From NCBI GenBank assembly GCA_964343805.1, contig CAYFLR010000029.1, forward strand, positions 1 through 64,000: a stretch of 64,000 bases of DNA, read 5' to 3'. Below are positions 1 through 7,978 of the stretch, piece after piece; positions within the stretch are counted from its first letter, which is position 1; every line of letters starts with the position of its first letter. The notes beneath the pieces are model-generated. The model ran no database searches, was not told the origin of the DNA, and worked only from the letters and a program-made list of their open reading frames with translations. Made by a program: the position numbers and the translations under genes. This stretch comes from CAYFLR01 sp964343805. GTDB lineage: Bacteria > Bdellovibrionota_B > Oligoflexia > CAYFLR01.

Positions 1-213
1 GGATGCCAAGAAAAAAGCCTCGTGTGCATAGCATGCGGGGCTTTTTTTTGATACCTAAGCGGATATGCTATGGCGAGGGGTTCATAAATCGAGGAATGCG
101 AAGAGCATTCAGAAGATTTAGAGTGCGCAGCAAGGGCAAAAAGCCCGAACTCCAATCCCCTTGGGGATGCCAAGAAAAAAGCCTCGTGTGCATAGCATGC
201 GGGGCTTTTTTTT
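1..213 (+). repeat. Direct repeat, two 49-bp copies 164 bp apart
   Basis: Positions 1-49 and 165-213 are identical apart from the length of the trailing T-run (8 versus 9 T). Each copy carries a hairpin with a T-tail. The 115 bp between them (50-164) contains short inverted repeats such as GGGC/GCCC at 134-146 and CCCC/GGGG at 157-166, and is not recognisable as a tRNA. The whole stretch 1-318 has no convincing gene. An 89-codon reading frame at 3-272 crosses both hairpins and is judged spurious. The window may begin inside a longer tandem array whose unit is about 164 bp. Confidence 0.85.
11..49 (+). terminator. Intrinsic terminator-like hairpin, copy 1
   Basis: A stem pairs A11-16/GCCTCG with CGGGGC/T42-47 (one T-G pair) around a 13-nt loop and is followed by a T-run. 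The A-run before the stem makes it potentially bidirectional. The gene it would terminate lies left of the window. Confidence 0.6.
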
Positions 214-214
214 T
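175..214 (+). terminator. Intrinsic terminator-like hairpin, copy 2
   Basis: Same stem-loop as the hairpin at 11-49, with nine T after the stem. It lies about 105 bp upstream of cheA and would insulate the chemosensory operon from upstream transcription. Confidence 0.6.
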
Positions 215-318
215 GCCTTCGTTTTTTAAAATCCTATTTCATATACTATCTTCAAAAAAAAAGGTAAAATAAACATGAAATTAACTATCATTCAAATTAA
301 ATTAGGAACTTTTGGACC

Positions 319-3066
319 ATGTCTGCAGATGATATTGTATGGTCAAATGATGTAGATGATGAGGGAAATCCTTTAAAGGAAAATGTACCTGAAACTACTG
401 ATGGAAAAACTATTCAGCCCGAAGATGCTGAAGATATAGTTTGGTCTTGTAATGTTCCTAAAGAAGCGGATGAGGAATCAACCGAGCCTCAAATCAAACA
501 AGATCTAAATGAAAAATTAAAATCAGATCCAAATCGACCAGTTTATGCAGACGATATTGTATGGTCTTGTGACGTCGAAAACGATGATAAGAAGGATTCA
601 AATGAATCACCTGAAAAAACTGCCCAATATGCTAAAGTTCAAAAAGAACTGACCGCTGAAGAAAAAGCCCAAACATCTACTTATGTTGTACATGATGATC
701 AAGATGATGATTTAAATAGTGATCTTATCGCTGGATATGTGGTTGAAGGAAAAGATCGAATTGAAGAAATAGAACCTGATTTATTGGATCTAGATAGTGG
801 TGAAGAAGTAAATCAAGATTTGTTGAATAGAATTTTTAGAGCTATTCATACCATGAAGGGTTCAGCTAGCTTCCTTCAACTCTATCCCATCGTAGAATTG
901 ACTCATGTTATAGAAAGCATATTGGTCAACATGAGAGATTTTAAGGTGGAGGGAAGTAGTGAAACGATTGATTCTATATTAGGGGGAGTAGATAAATTAA
1001 AAGAGATTTTTCATGATATAGAAAGTATTGATGAAATTAACATAACAACCGAAATGGAATCACTCCAGAAGGTGTTGTCTGACCAAAAGCAGAAGATATC
1101 TTTGGATGCTTTTTCAGTTGTGGGTGAAGAACCAACAAAGCAACAAAATCAGGATTTAGAACCTAAAAAGGATGTTGAAAAGGAAGAAGTTGCAACAATA
1201 AAAGCCCATATAAAAAGCAAATCCAATTCAATTACAGCTGCCAAAAATAATAAAAAAGTTAAAAAATCGAAACGTAAAATTGTTGTGTCCTCGCAAGAAT
1301 CCGTAAGGGTAAATGTTGGACTTTTAAGTCGCTTAATGAATTTAGTTGGTGAATTGGTGTTAGGTCGTAATCAACTTAAAATGATGCTAGTTGATTACTT
1401 AGATGAATTACCTAAACTTGAACGAACATTGAAAAAAGTAGATGTGGTAACGGCCCATTTACAAGAAAATATCATGAAAACTCGAATGCAGGCAATTTCT
1501 AGTGTCTTTAAAAAAATTCCACGTATGGCTAGAGAAATTTCTAAAGAACTAGGAAAACAAGTTGATGTTAATGTTATTGGAGGTGAAGTTGAGCTAGATA
1601 AAACTATCGTTGATGGCTTATCTGATCCTCTAACACATATTATAAGAAATAGTCTTGATCATGGAATTGAGGTTCCTGAAGAAAGAGTTAAGGTGGGAAA
1701 AAATGCTGTTGGAAGGCTAGAGGTCAGTGCTTTTCATGAAGCTGGGCAAGTAAATATTGTAATCAAAGATGATGGGGGAGGAATAGATTTTTTAAAAGTA
1801 GTGGAAAAAGCTCTTTCAAATGGAACAGTGACCATGGATGAATTAAAAAATATGAGTGATAAAGAGAAACTCTATCTCATTTTTTTACCTGGTTTATCTA
1901 CCTCCAAAGAGGTTTCCAATATTTCAGGTCGTGGTGTGGGTATGGATGTTGTTAAAACTTCCATTGAATCACTCGGTGGACACGTGGAACTCATATCAGA
2001 ACTTGGAAAGGGCACCGAGTTAAGGATTACCTTGCCATTAACTTTAGCAATTGTGCCTTCATTAATTGTAACAGTTGAAAAATTTCGATTTGCTATACCT
2101 CAGGTCAATATTCAAGAGTTAGTTAGAATAAGGAAAAATGAGGCTCAGGGTTTCATTGAGAAATTAGGCAATGAAAATGTTCTACGCTTAAGAGAGCATT
2201 TGCTTCCTCTTGTTCAACTCTCTGAACTGTTGGATATTCAAAAAACTTTTAAACATCCTACAACGGGAGAAATCCTTCCAGATAAACGAAAAAACTTAGT
2301 GGATCGTAGAAGTCGTGACGAAATTCATGACAGTGATAATTCAGAATTTATTGAAAGGTCTTCAGAAGATCGTCGTGAAGTATCAAATGAAGAAATGTTC
2401 GTAGTGGTAAATAAATTTGGTTCCAATCGTTTTGGCATTCTCGTTGATAGTTTATTAGACTCAGAAGAGATTGTAGTGAAACCTTTATCCAAACATCTTA
2501 AGAAATGCAGGTGTTTTTCAGGTTCAACCATCATGGGTGATGGCTCTATTGCTATGATTTTGGACCCTGCGGGAATTGTAAATGTAGCTGGGCTTACTTT
2601 TAAAGCCATTGCTGTAAAAAAAGAAAAATATGGGGATGATATTTTAGCAATTGATGACTTTAAGAAGGCTGTATTAATGTTTAATTATGGAATTGAAAAT
2701 TATTATGCCTTTCCTTTAGCAGAGGTATCTCGGATTCAAAGGATAAAAAATCCAAAATTCAAAAATATTTCCAATAAACAATATATTTGTGTTCAAGACA
2801 ATGTTGTAGAACTTATATGTTTGGACAAACTTTATCAGATGCCTGGATTTGAAGCAGAAAATAAAGATGAGGTTTTCATCATATATCCTAAAGATAATCA
2901 TCGAGCTATTCTGGCTTCTCAAATTCAAGATGTAGGGATTGTACAAGACATGGAGGAAGAAAATAAGAAAGATGAGGTTTTTTCCACTAAAATGATACAT
3001 GGTAAACCTACTTCTTACTTTCAATTTTCTAGTATTACTAAACGAATAGAGGAATTAAGTATTTAA
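319..3066 (+). CDS. cheA: Chemotaxis histidine kinase CheA with extra C-terminal CheW-like domain
   Basis: Cytoplasmic sensor kinase of a chemosensory array, which phosphorylates response regulators. It has 915 residues, longer than the usual 600-750. Visible in order: an acidic N-terminal tail with three copies of a DDIVWS-type motif (about residues 4, 38 and 77); an HPt domain with phospho-acceptor His177 in HTMKGSAS; the P3 dimerisation helices from about 328; the ATPase domain with N-box RNSLDHG, G1 box DDGGGID and G2 box GRGVGMD; a CheW-like P5 domain from about 577 with a charged insertion; and a second CheW-like domain at about 779-905. cheW and an MCP gene follow directly, so they form one operon. 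The start has only a weak ribosome site. The family call is secure; the added domain and motif repeats are unusual. Confidence 0.97.
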   Translation: MSADDIVWSNDVDDEGNPLKENVPETTDGKTIQPEDAEDIVWSCNVPKEADEESTEPQIKQDLNEKLKSDPNRPVYADDIVWSCDVENDDKKDSNESPEKTAQYAKVQKELTAEEKAQTSTYVVHDDQDDDLNSDLIAGYVVEGKDRIEEIEPDLLDLDSGEEVNQDLLNRIFRAIHTMKGSASFLQLYPIVELTHVIESILVNMRDFKVEGSSETIDSILGGVDKLKEIFHDIESIDEINITTEMESLQKVLSDQKQKISLDAFSVVGEEPTKQQNQDLEPKKDVEKEEVATIKAHIKSKSNSITAAKNNKKVKKSKRKIVVSSQESVRVNVGLLSRLMNLVGELVLGRNQLKMMLVDYLDELPKLERTLKKVDVVTAHLQENIMKTRMQAISSVFKKIPRMAREISKELGKQVDVNVIGGEVELDKTIVDGLSDPLTHIIRNSLDHGIEVPEERVKVGKNAVGRLEVSAFHEAGQVNIVIKDDGGGIDFLKVVEKALSNGTVTMDELKNMSDKEKLYLIFLPGLSTSKEVSNISGRGVGMDVVKTSIESLGGHVELISELGKGTELRITLPLTLAIVPSLIVTVEKFRFAIPQVNIQELVRIRKNEAQGFIEKLGNENVLRLREHLLPLVQLSELLDIQKTFKHPTTGEILPDKRKNLVDRRSRDEIHDSDNSEFIERSSEDRREVSNEEMFVVVNKFGSNRFGILVDSLLDSEEIVVKPLSKHLKKCRCFSGSTIMGDGSIAMILDPAGIVNVAGLTFKAIAVKKEKYGDDILAIDDFKKAVLMFNYGIENYYAFPLAEVSRIQRIKNPKFKNISNKQYICVQDNVVELICLDKLYQMPGFEAENKDEVFIIYPKDNHRAILASQIQDVGIVQDMEEENKKDEVFSTKMIHGKPTSYFQFSSITKRIEELSI

Positions 3067-3077
3067 AAGGTGCTGTA

Positions 3078-3518
3078 TTGAGGTGTGCAACTTTTTGGAT
3101 TGATAAATTATGTCTAGGTGTCGATGTAAGATCTGTTCGAGAGATTAACCGAGCTTTAGAGATTCAATATGTTCAGCAGGCTCCCGACCATATACTGGGT
3201 TTGCTAAACTTAAGAGGGCAGATCATTACTATTTTTGATTTAGCATGTCGCTTAGGATTTCCTAAGAGGGATCTAGAAAAAGAGTGTTATAATATTATTT
3301 TAAAAACTGACGATGTGGGCTTGGTGGTAGATTCAATAGGGGAAGTTGTAGATGTGGAAGATGGATCCATAGAGGGGCTTCCAGCTAATATACAGAGCCT
3401 AGACCCTTCTTATGTGAGAGGGGTGTTTAAGATGTCGGAACAGCTATTGATAATTCTAGACCATCAGGAATTGGTGGCAATAGAACAGGATGATGAGGAA
3501 GAAACTTTGAGGAGATAG
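3078..3518 (+). CDS. cheW: Chemotaxis coupling protein CheW
   Basis: Adaptor that links the receptor tip to CheA. The 146 residues form a single CheW SH3-like domain with the family signature ILGLLNLRGQIITIFDL near residue 40 and a second-half segment VGLVVDSIGEVV. The start is a TTG preceded by AAAAGG at 3065-3070. It lies 11 bp after cheA and 2 bp before the MCP gene, consistent with co-transcription. Confidence 0.93.
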   Translation: MRCATFWIDKLCLGVDVRSVREINRALEIQYVQQAPDHILGLLNLRGQIITIFDLACRLGFPKRDLEKECYNIILKTDDVGLVVDSIGEVVDVEDGSIEGLPANIQSLDPSYVRGVFKMSEQLLIILDHQELVAIEQDDEEETLRR

Positions 3519-3520
3519 TC

Positions 3521-5878
3521 ATGGGTAAGTTCTTTAAATTTAAGATGCGGACATTGGTATTAGGTGGTTTTATATCATGTGCGGTCATTATTCTTATTAC
3601 TTCTCTGACCGGATACTTTGGGTATGATTATTTTATAAGAAAAATGAAGCCCATAGTTGATCAAAGCAGTAGTTATAAAAATCCAGCCAATTCCAAAGCT
3701 GTGTATGGAGAGTTGAGATCTCTATTCTCAGCAGTTATGCAGACTGAAAGTATTGCTTCTTACCAATCACTAAATAAACACATCAGTGAACTCAAGAAAG
3801 ATTCCCCCGATTTGGCCAAACAAAAGCAACTAAATATAGTTTTTAATGAATTTATACCCCTTAAATATGCCACCCTTAATCATGCTGAGGCTGTCATTGC
3901 CAAGAGTGATGTCCTTCATCGAGACTTAAATAAGATTAAAGAATTAGTCAATTCAAAACAAAAAAGCTGGGGGCAGCTAAGTGAAAAACAGCTCAAAAAA
4001 GTTGAGGTGAGAGTTAATGCAGATTCTATTGAAAAAGATCCTTTAAATAAAACCTTTATCCAATTACAAAAAAGCTTGTCAATTGAACAATGGGCAGTAA
4101 ATTTTAGTGGACTTTTATGGGAATTAGAGACTCTTCTGCAAAAAGGTCTTTCATTAGAAGATTTGACTCAATTAGATAGCTATCAAAAAGAAGTGGTTGC
4201 TGTTTTTAATAAGTTTAATAAAATTTTTGCTGTTCAGGTTAATTTGGAGACTAAGAATCAGTTGAAAACCATGATGACTCAACTGGCCCCTCAGATAAAC
4301 TCATTTTTAACCGCAAAAAGGCGTTTTTTAATTTCTAAAAATAATTTGCATCAACTAATTGAAGGTAAGCAATTAACCGCAGATAAGCCAGCTTCTCTCT
4401 CTCTTCCAAGTGTTCTAAAATTATTAGAAAAAACGCAGTACAGTCAAAGAGGAAGCGTAAGTAATTTTATGCCAACTCTGAAGAAAATGCTTCATTACGC
4501 CGCTTTAAGTAAAAATATTATTCTTTTGTCAGGTTTTCTTTTCTTTTTAATTTCGCTGTTATTTGGTTTTTGGGCCGCGGCTAATCTAGTGAAAGGTGTT
4601 AAGCATATTCTCGATGGTGTAAATAATATGGCTATTGGCGATCTCACAAAGACTCGGGATAAAAAAGTAAGCAAGGTCCATGAAGTGGGTGATATAACTT
4701 TTGCCATTAATTTAACATTACAGAATTTAACTGAAATTGTAAAAAATATCAAAAACACCAGCAATACCATCAATGACACTTCCGACCAACTGATTGAAAC
4801 ATCCTCTATGATAGATGAAAAAGCATCAGAGATGAAAGATCGTTCGGTTACTATGGCGGAATCCACAGACCTGACCACCTCCACTGTTTATAATATTGCC
4901 TCCTCTGCAGAAGAGATGGATCGCCAAATAGCTGATGTAGAATCATCATCTGAACAAGTTTCTAAGAATATGAAAAGTATGGGGGATTCAGTAGAAAATG
5001 TCTCCTCTAATATTAATAAAGTTGCAGGTACTGCTCAGCAGTTATCAAATGCGATGAATACTGTGGCAACAGCCGTAGAGGAGCTCAGTGCTAACTCGAG
5101 AGAAACTTCTTCTAATGTCTCTCGTGGCGCTGATGTCTCATCAAATGCTGCCAAAAGAGCGGATGAAACAAACTCTATTGTAAATACCTTAGGTGCTTCA
5201 GCAAAAGAAATTGGTGATGTGGTGGATCTTATTAAAGATATTGCTGCTCAAACCAATCTCTTGGCTTTAAACGCCACCATTGAGGCGGCAAGTGCAGGTG
5301 AAGCAGGTAAAGGGTTTGCTGTAGTTGCTAACGAGGTGAAAGAACTAGCTAAGCAAACTGCTCGTGCTACCGAAGAGATTCGTTCTAAAGTAGAAGGTAT
5401 GCAAGATAACACGGTGACTGCGGTAGGAGCCATTGAAACCATAGTTCAGTTTATCGATGAGATTAATGTTATTATGTCGAGTATATATACTGCTTCTCAG
5501 CAACAAATGGTGACGATTCGTGATATCTCTCAAAATGTTTTTGATGCCGCAGAAAATGCAAATTCCGTTTCTCAAAATGTTTCATCTGCTGCTTCCTTTG
5601 CATCGGATACTGCCAAGAATGTACAAGGTGCAGTCATTGCAGAACATAAAGTTTATGAGGGAATTGAAGAAGTCCATAAATCAGCTTCTGCTATTGCAGA
5701 AGATGCTTCAAAAGCCGCTAATGAGATGTCAAAGGCTTCACTTGGAGTTCAAACCTTAAATGAAGTTATAGGTAATACGGTTGAAGGCTCTTCGAGAACC
5801 AAAGATTTAGCTGGAGGCTTAGCGAGTCTATCTTTCCAATTACAAGAGTTTGTAGATCAATTTAAGGTTAAATCTTAA
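3521..5878 (+). CDS. Methyl-accepting chemotaxis protein
   Basis: Transmembrane chemoreceptor of 785 residues. TM1 is at about 12-34, followed by a periplasmic region of roughly 290 residues that is mostly helical and not a recognisable Cache or PAS fold. TM2 is at about 325-350, followed by HAMP and a long cytoplasmic coiled coil. The conserved hairpin tip, with NLLALNATIEAA and GEAGKGFAVVANEVKELA, lies near residues 575-615. There is no obvious C-terminal CheR-binding pentapeptide. Being third in the cheA-cheW operon, it is probably the cognate receptor. The ligand is unknown. Confidence 0.95.
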   Translation: MGKFFKFKMRTLVLGGFISCAVIILITSLTGYFGYDYFIRKMKPIVDQSSSYKNPANSKAVYGELRSLFSAVMQTESIASYQSLNKHISELKKDSPDLAKQKQLNIVFNEFIPLKYATLNHAEAVIAKSDVLHRDLNKIKELVNSKQKSWGQLSEKQLKKVEVRVNADSIEKDPLNKTFIQLQKSLSIEQWAVNFSGLLWELETLLQKGLSLEDLTQLDSYQKEVVAVFNKFNKIFAVQVNLETKNQLKTMMTQLAPQINSFLTAKRRFLISKNNLHQLIEGKQLTADKPASLSLPSVLKLLEKTQYSQRGSVSNFMPTLKKMLHYAALSKNIILLSGFLFFLISLLFGFWAAANLVKGVKHILDGVNNMAIGDLTKTRDKKVSKVHEVGDITFAINLTLQNLTEIVKNIKNTSNTINDTSDQLIETSSMIDEKASEMKDRSVTMAESTDLTTSTVYNIASSAEEMDRQIADVESSSEQVSKNMKSMGDSVENVSSNINKVAGTAQQLSNAMNTVATAVEELSANSRETSSNVSRGADVSSNAAKRADETNSIVNTLGASAKEIGDVVDLIKDIAAQTNLLALNATIEAASAGEAGKGFAVVANEVKELAKQTARATEEIRSKVEGMQDNTVTAVGAIETIVQFIDEINVIMSSIYTASQQQMVTIRDISQNVFDAAENANSVSQNVSSAASFASDTAKNVQGAVIAEHKVYEGIEEVHKSASAIAEDASKAANEMSKASLGVQTLNEVIGNTVEGSSRTKDLAGGLASLSFQLQEFVDQFKVKS

Positions 5879-6001
5879 AGGGTTTAATATAATCTCTTCA
5901 ATGTGAAATATCCTAAATCCTGAATTCCATTAAAAAACTGTAGTAGATCCGTGTAAAAATGGTAATATGTTTACATCATTTTTATCAAATTCGGGGAAGG
6001 T

Positions 6002-6586
6002 ATGGGTAAGGGAAGAAAAATAGTTTGCTTTCTGGTGCTGATCCTAGTTTTAAGTGCACTCCGCTGTGGGGGAACTGTTTATCTGCATACTACTCCAACG
6101 AATGCAGAGGTTTTTGTATTAGATCCCTCCTCTCAGAAGTATAAAAAAGCCGGGGTGACACCGGTCAAGGTTTCAAGTATTGAACCCGATTCTCTAGAGG
6201 CATCAATTGTTCAATTGAAATTAGTAGTGCCTGGGAGTTTACCTACCTATGTGGCCATGCCTACCGATATTTCTAATAGCATGCTAGTTAATTTCAAGCT
6301 CAAAAGAAATTCCCCTATTTATCATCAGCTCCAGGAAGTCACTGCCTCACTCTTTTCTTTCTATTTCCATATTCTCAAGGGCCAAAATGCTCTTGCAGAG
6401 AAAAAAGTGAGGGCTTTTATTCAAAACTATCCCTTTCTGGCTGTAGGACATCTTTATTTAGGAGAGTTGCTCTTACTGAAAGAGGATGTTAAGGGAGCAC
6501 TTTTTCATTATCGGCGAGCGATGCACTTAAACCCTAAAAACAAAGAAGTTGCTGATTTATTAAAAACTATCGAATCACTGCAATAA
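6002..6586 (+). CDS. PEGA/TPR-like secreted lipoprotein (paralogue of 18277-18855)
   Basis: 194 residues. An N-terminal hydrophobic segment ends in ALRC, an imperfect lipobox with Arg at -1. A short beta-rich segment of PEGA type follows (HTTPTNAEVFVLD...), then a C-terminal helical region with a TPR-like unit ending in ALFHYRRAMHLNPKN. It shares layout and the pattern PxxAExFxxDxxSxxYKKxG with the minus-strand protein at 18277-18855. It is first of three close plus-strand genes for envelope proteins (6002-7951). The function is unknown; a scaffold or peptidoglycan-associated role in the nearby motor locus is inference. Confidence 0.75.
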   Translation: MGKGRKIVCFLVLILVLSALRCGGTVYLHTTPTNAEVFVLDPSSQKYKKAGVTPVKVSSIEPDSLEASIVQLKLVVPGSLPTYVAMPTDISNSMLVNFKLKRNSPIYHQLQEVTASLFSFYFHILKGQNALAEKKVRAFIQNYPFLAVGHLYLGELLLLKEDVKGALFHYRRAMHLNPKNKEVADLLKTIESLQ

Positions 6587-6607
6587 AAAAGTGGGGAAGA
6601 ACCAAAT

Positions 6608-7054
6608 ATGCGAAATCTATATGTCTTAGGTATTTTAATAGGAGCTCTATTCACTGGAGACCTTTGGGCCACCCACTGGATATATAACATCAAGAATGAC
6701 ACCTGTGAGCCTTATAAGCACTTTGATATGGCTGATTACTTTCTTTTTAGAAAGAAAAAAGGAGATTCCTGTTCCTTTAAACAGCATCCTGACGAAAAAT
6801 TTTATGTGGTGTCTTGTATCTCATCAAAAGACAATTCCCAGATTAAGGAAAAAATTAAAGAAAGAATGGCAAAAAATAAAACTGGTAAGGCATCATCTAA
6901 TTTACCTCAATCAGGCAAATCACTTATAATTGGCCGAACGTTTCAAGCTTGTAATCTTGGACGTAATAACTTTAAACGTACTAAAGCTAAGGAAGCAGAG
7001 AAAAAAAAGGCAGAGAGCCAGAACAAAGATCAGGACAAGGCAAAGGAAGAGTAA
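6608..7054 (+). CDS. Small secreted protein with Lys/Glu-rich tail
   Basis: Not recognised. The 148 residues comprise a signal peptide (about 1-21, ending near LWA), a core with four cysteines (about residues 33, 55, 70 and 116) that could form two disulfides in the periplasm, and a highly charged Lys/Glu/Ala/Gln tail after residue 125. It sits between two lipoprotein genes, with 3 bp to the next start, so it is probably co-expressed with them. Confidence 0.7.
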   Translation: MRNLYVLGILIGALFTGDLWATHWIYNIKNDTCEPYKHFDMADYFLFRKKKGDSCSFKQHPDEKFYVVSCISSKDNSQIKEKIKERMAKNKTGKASSNLPQSGKSLIIGRTFQACNLGRNNFKRTKAKEAEKKKAESQNKDQDKAKEE

Positions 7055-7057
7055 AAT

Positions 7058-7951
7058 ATGAGTCTTAAAAGGTTTACTTTGCTTTTATTATTTTGTGTTA
7101 TTACAGGATGTTCTTCCGCTCGCAAGATTAAATATATGCCTATCATGCGGGTAGATGATATCGGGACATCTAAAATTAAGTTCACCTTCGAGCCGAAAAA
7201 ATTGGTTAAAGAGCATGTCAGAGTTCTAAAAGAGAAGCCGAAAAACCAAATCCTGCAAGCTTCTTTGGTGGGGATTTATGCTTCCATGAACAAGTTGAAA
7301 CACTCTGCTTACTATACCCAGAAAGCACTTTTTCAGAAGAAAGATAATATCTATGCCCAGAAGCAGGTTCTTTGGTCCTCTTTGGTTCAAAAGAAATATG
7401 ACTCTGCAAAGCTGATTGCCCGTCGAATTTTGCAATTTGATGGAGGTAACGTTGATGTTCTGAATATTCTGGCCTCTTTGTATTATATGGAGGGTGATTT
7501 AGAGCGCGCTATCGAATTATGGGAGCAAGGTTCTGAAACCAACAAAGAGTCCTTGGGGCTTTCATTAAATTTGGCCATGATTGCTATGCAAAATAGAAAT
7601 TTTACCAAAGCGCTAGAAATTTATGAAAAACTTCCACTGGATGATATTCCTTTTCCCGATGTTTGGGTTAATCTCGGGGTTATCTATGCATCGCAATCAA
7701 AAGTGGAAGAAGCCAAAGAAGCTTTTGATAAAGCCATGCAAGTGGATCCAGATGATGGGGTCACTCTTTTAAACATGGGAATTTTTGAATACTTTGTAGA
7801 AAAAAATCCAGAATCTGCTGTGAGTTATTTCCAAGATTGTTTAGATCGTACCAAGGGAAATGAACTGCTTAATAAGGTGGCTTCTCAATACATTAAAGTT
7901 ATTGAGGAGAGTCAAAGAGTGAATCAGACCATTGAAGATGTTGAGCAATAA
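7058..7951 (+). CDS. TPR-repeat lipoprotein
   Basis: 297 residues. The signal peptide has a good lipobox ITGC (Cys at about 18), so this is a lipid-anchored periplasmic protein. From about residue 60 onward it consists of TPR-like helical pairs, clearest in YYMEGDLERAIELWEQG and in VWVNLGVIYASQSKVEEAKEAF. TPR lipoproteins commonly act as assembly platforms; no enzymatic motif is seen. It is the last gene of the 6002-7951 group and faces the minus-strand gene ending at 7979. Confidence 0.82.
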   Translation: MSLKRFTLLLLFCVITGCSSARKIKYMPIMRVDDIGTSKIKFTFEPKKLVKEHVRVLKEKPKNQILQASLVGIYASMNKLKHSAYYTQKALFQKKDNIYAQKQVLWSSLVQKKYDSAKLIARRILQFDGGNVDVLNILASLYYMEGDLERAIELWEQGSETNKESLGLSLNLAMIAMQNRNFTKALEIYEKLPLDDIPFPDVWVNLGVIYASQSKVEEAKEAFDKAMQVDPDDGVTLLNMGIFEYFVEKNPESAVSYFQDCLDRTKGNELLNKVASQYIKVIEESQRVNQTIEDVEQ

Positions 7952-7978
7952 ACTCGAATCTGTAGAACTTATGCCTAA

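Noticed and set aside
50..164. Possible tRNA or structured RNA between the repeats
   Set aside because: No acceptor stem, T-loop or CCA pattern on either strand, only short local hairpins.
3..272. 89-codon open frame across the duplicated hairpins
   Set aside because: It spans two terminator-like repeats, has a basic, low-information composition and no ribosome site. Its apparent internal repeat is only the DNA repeat.
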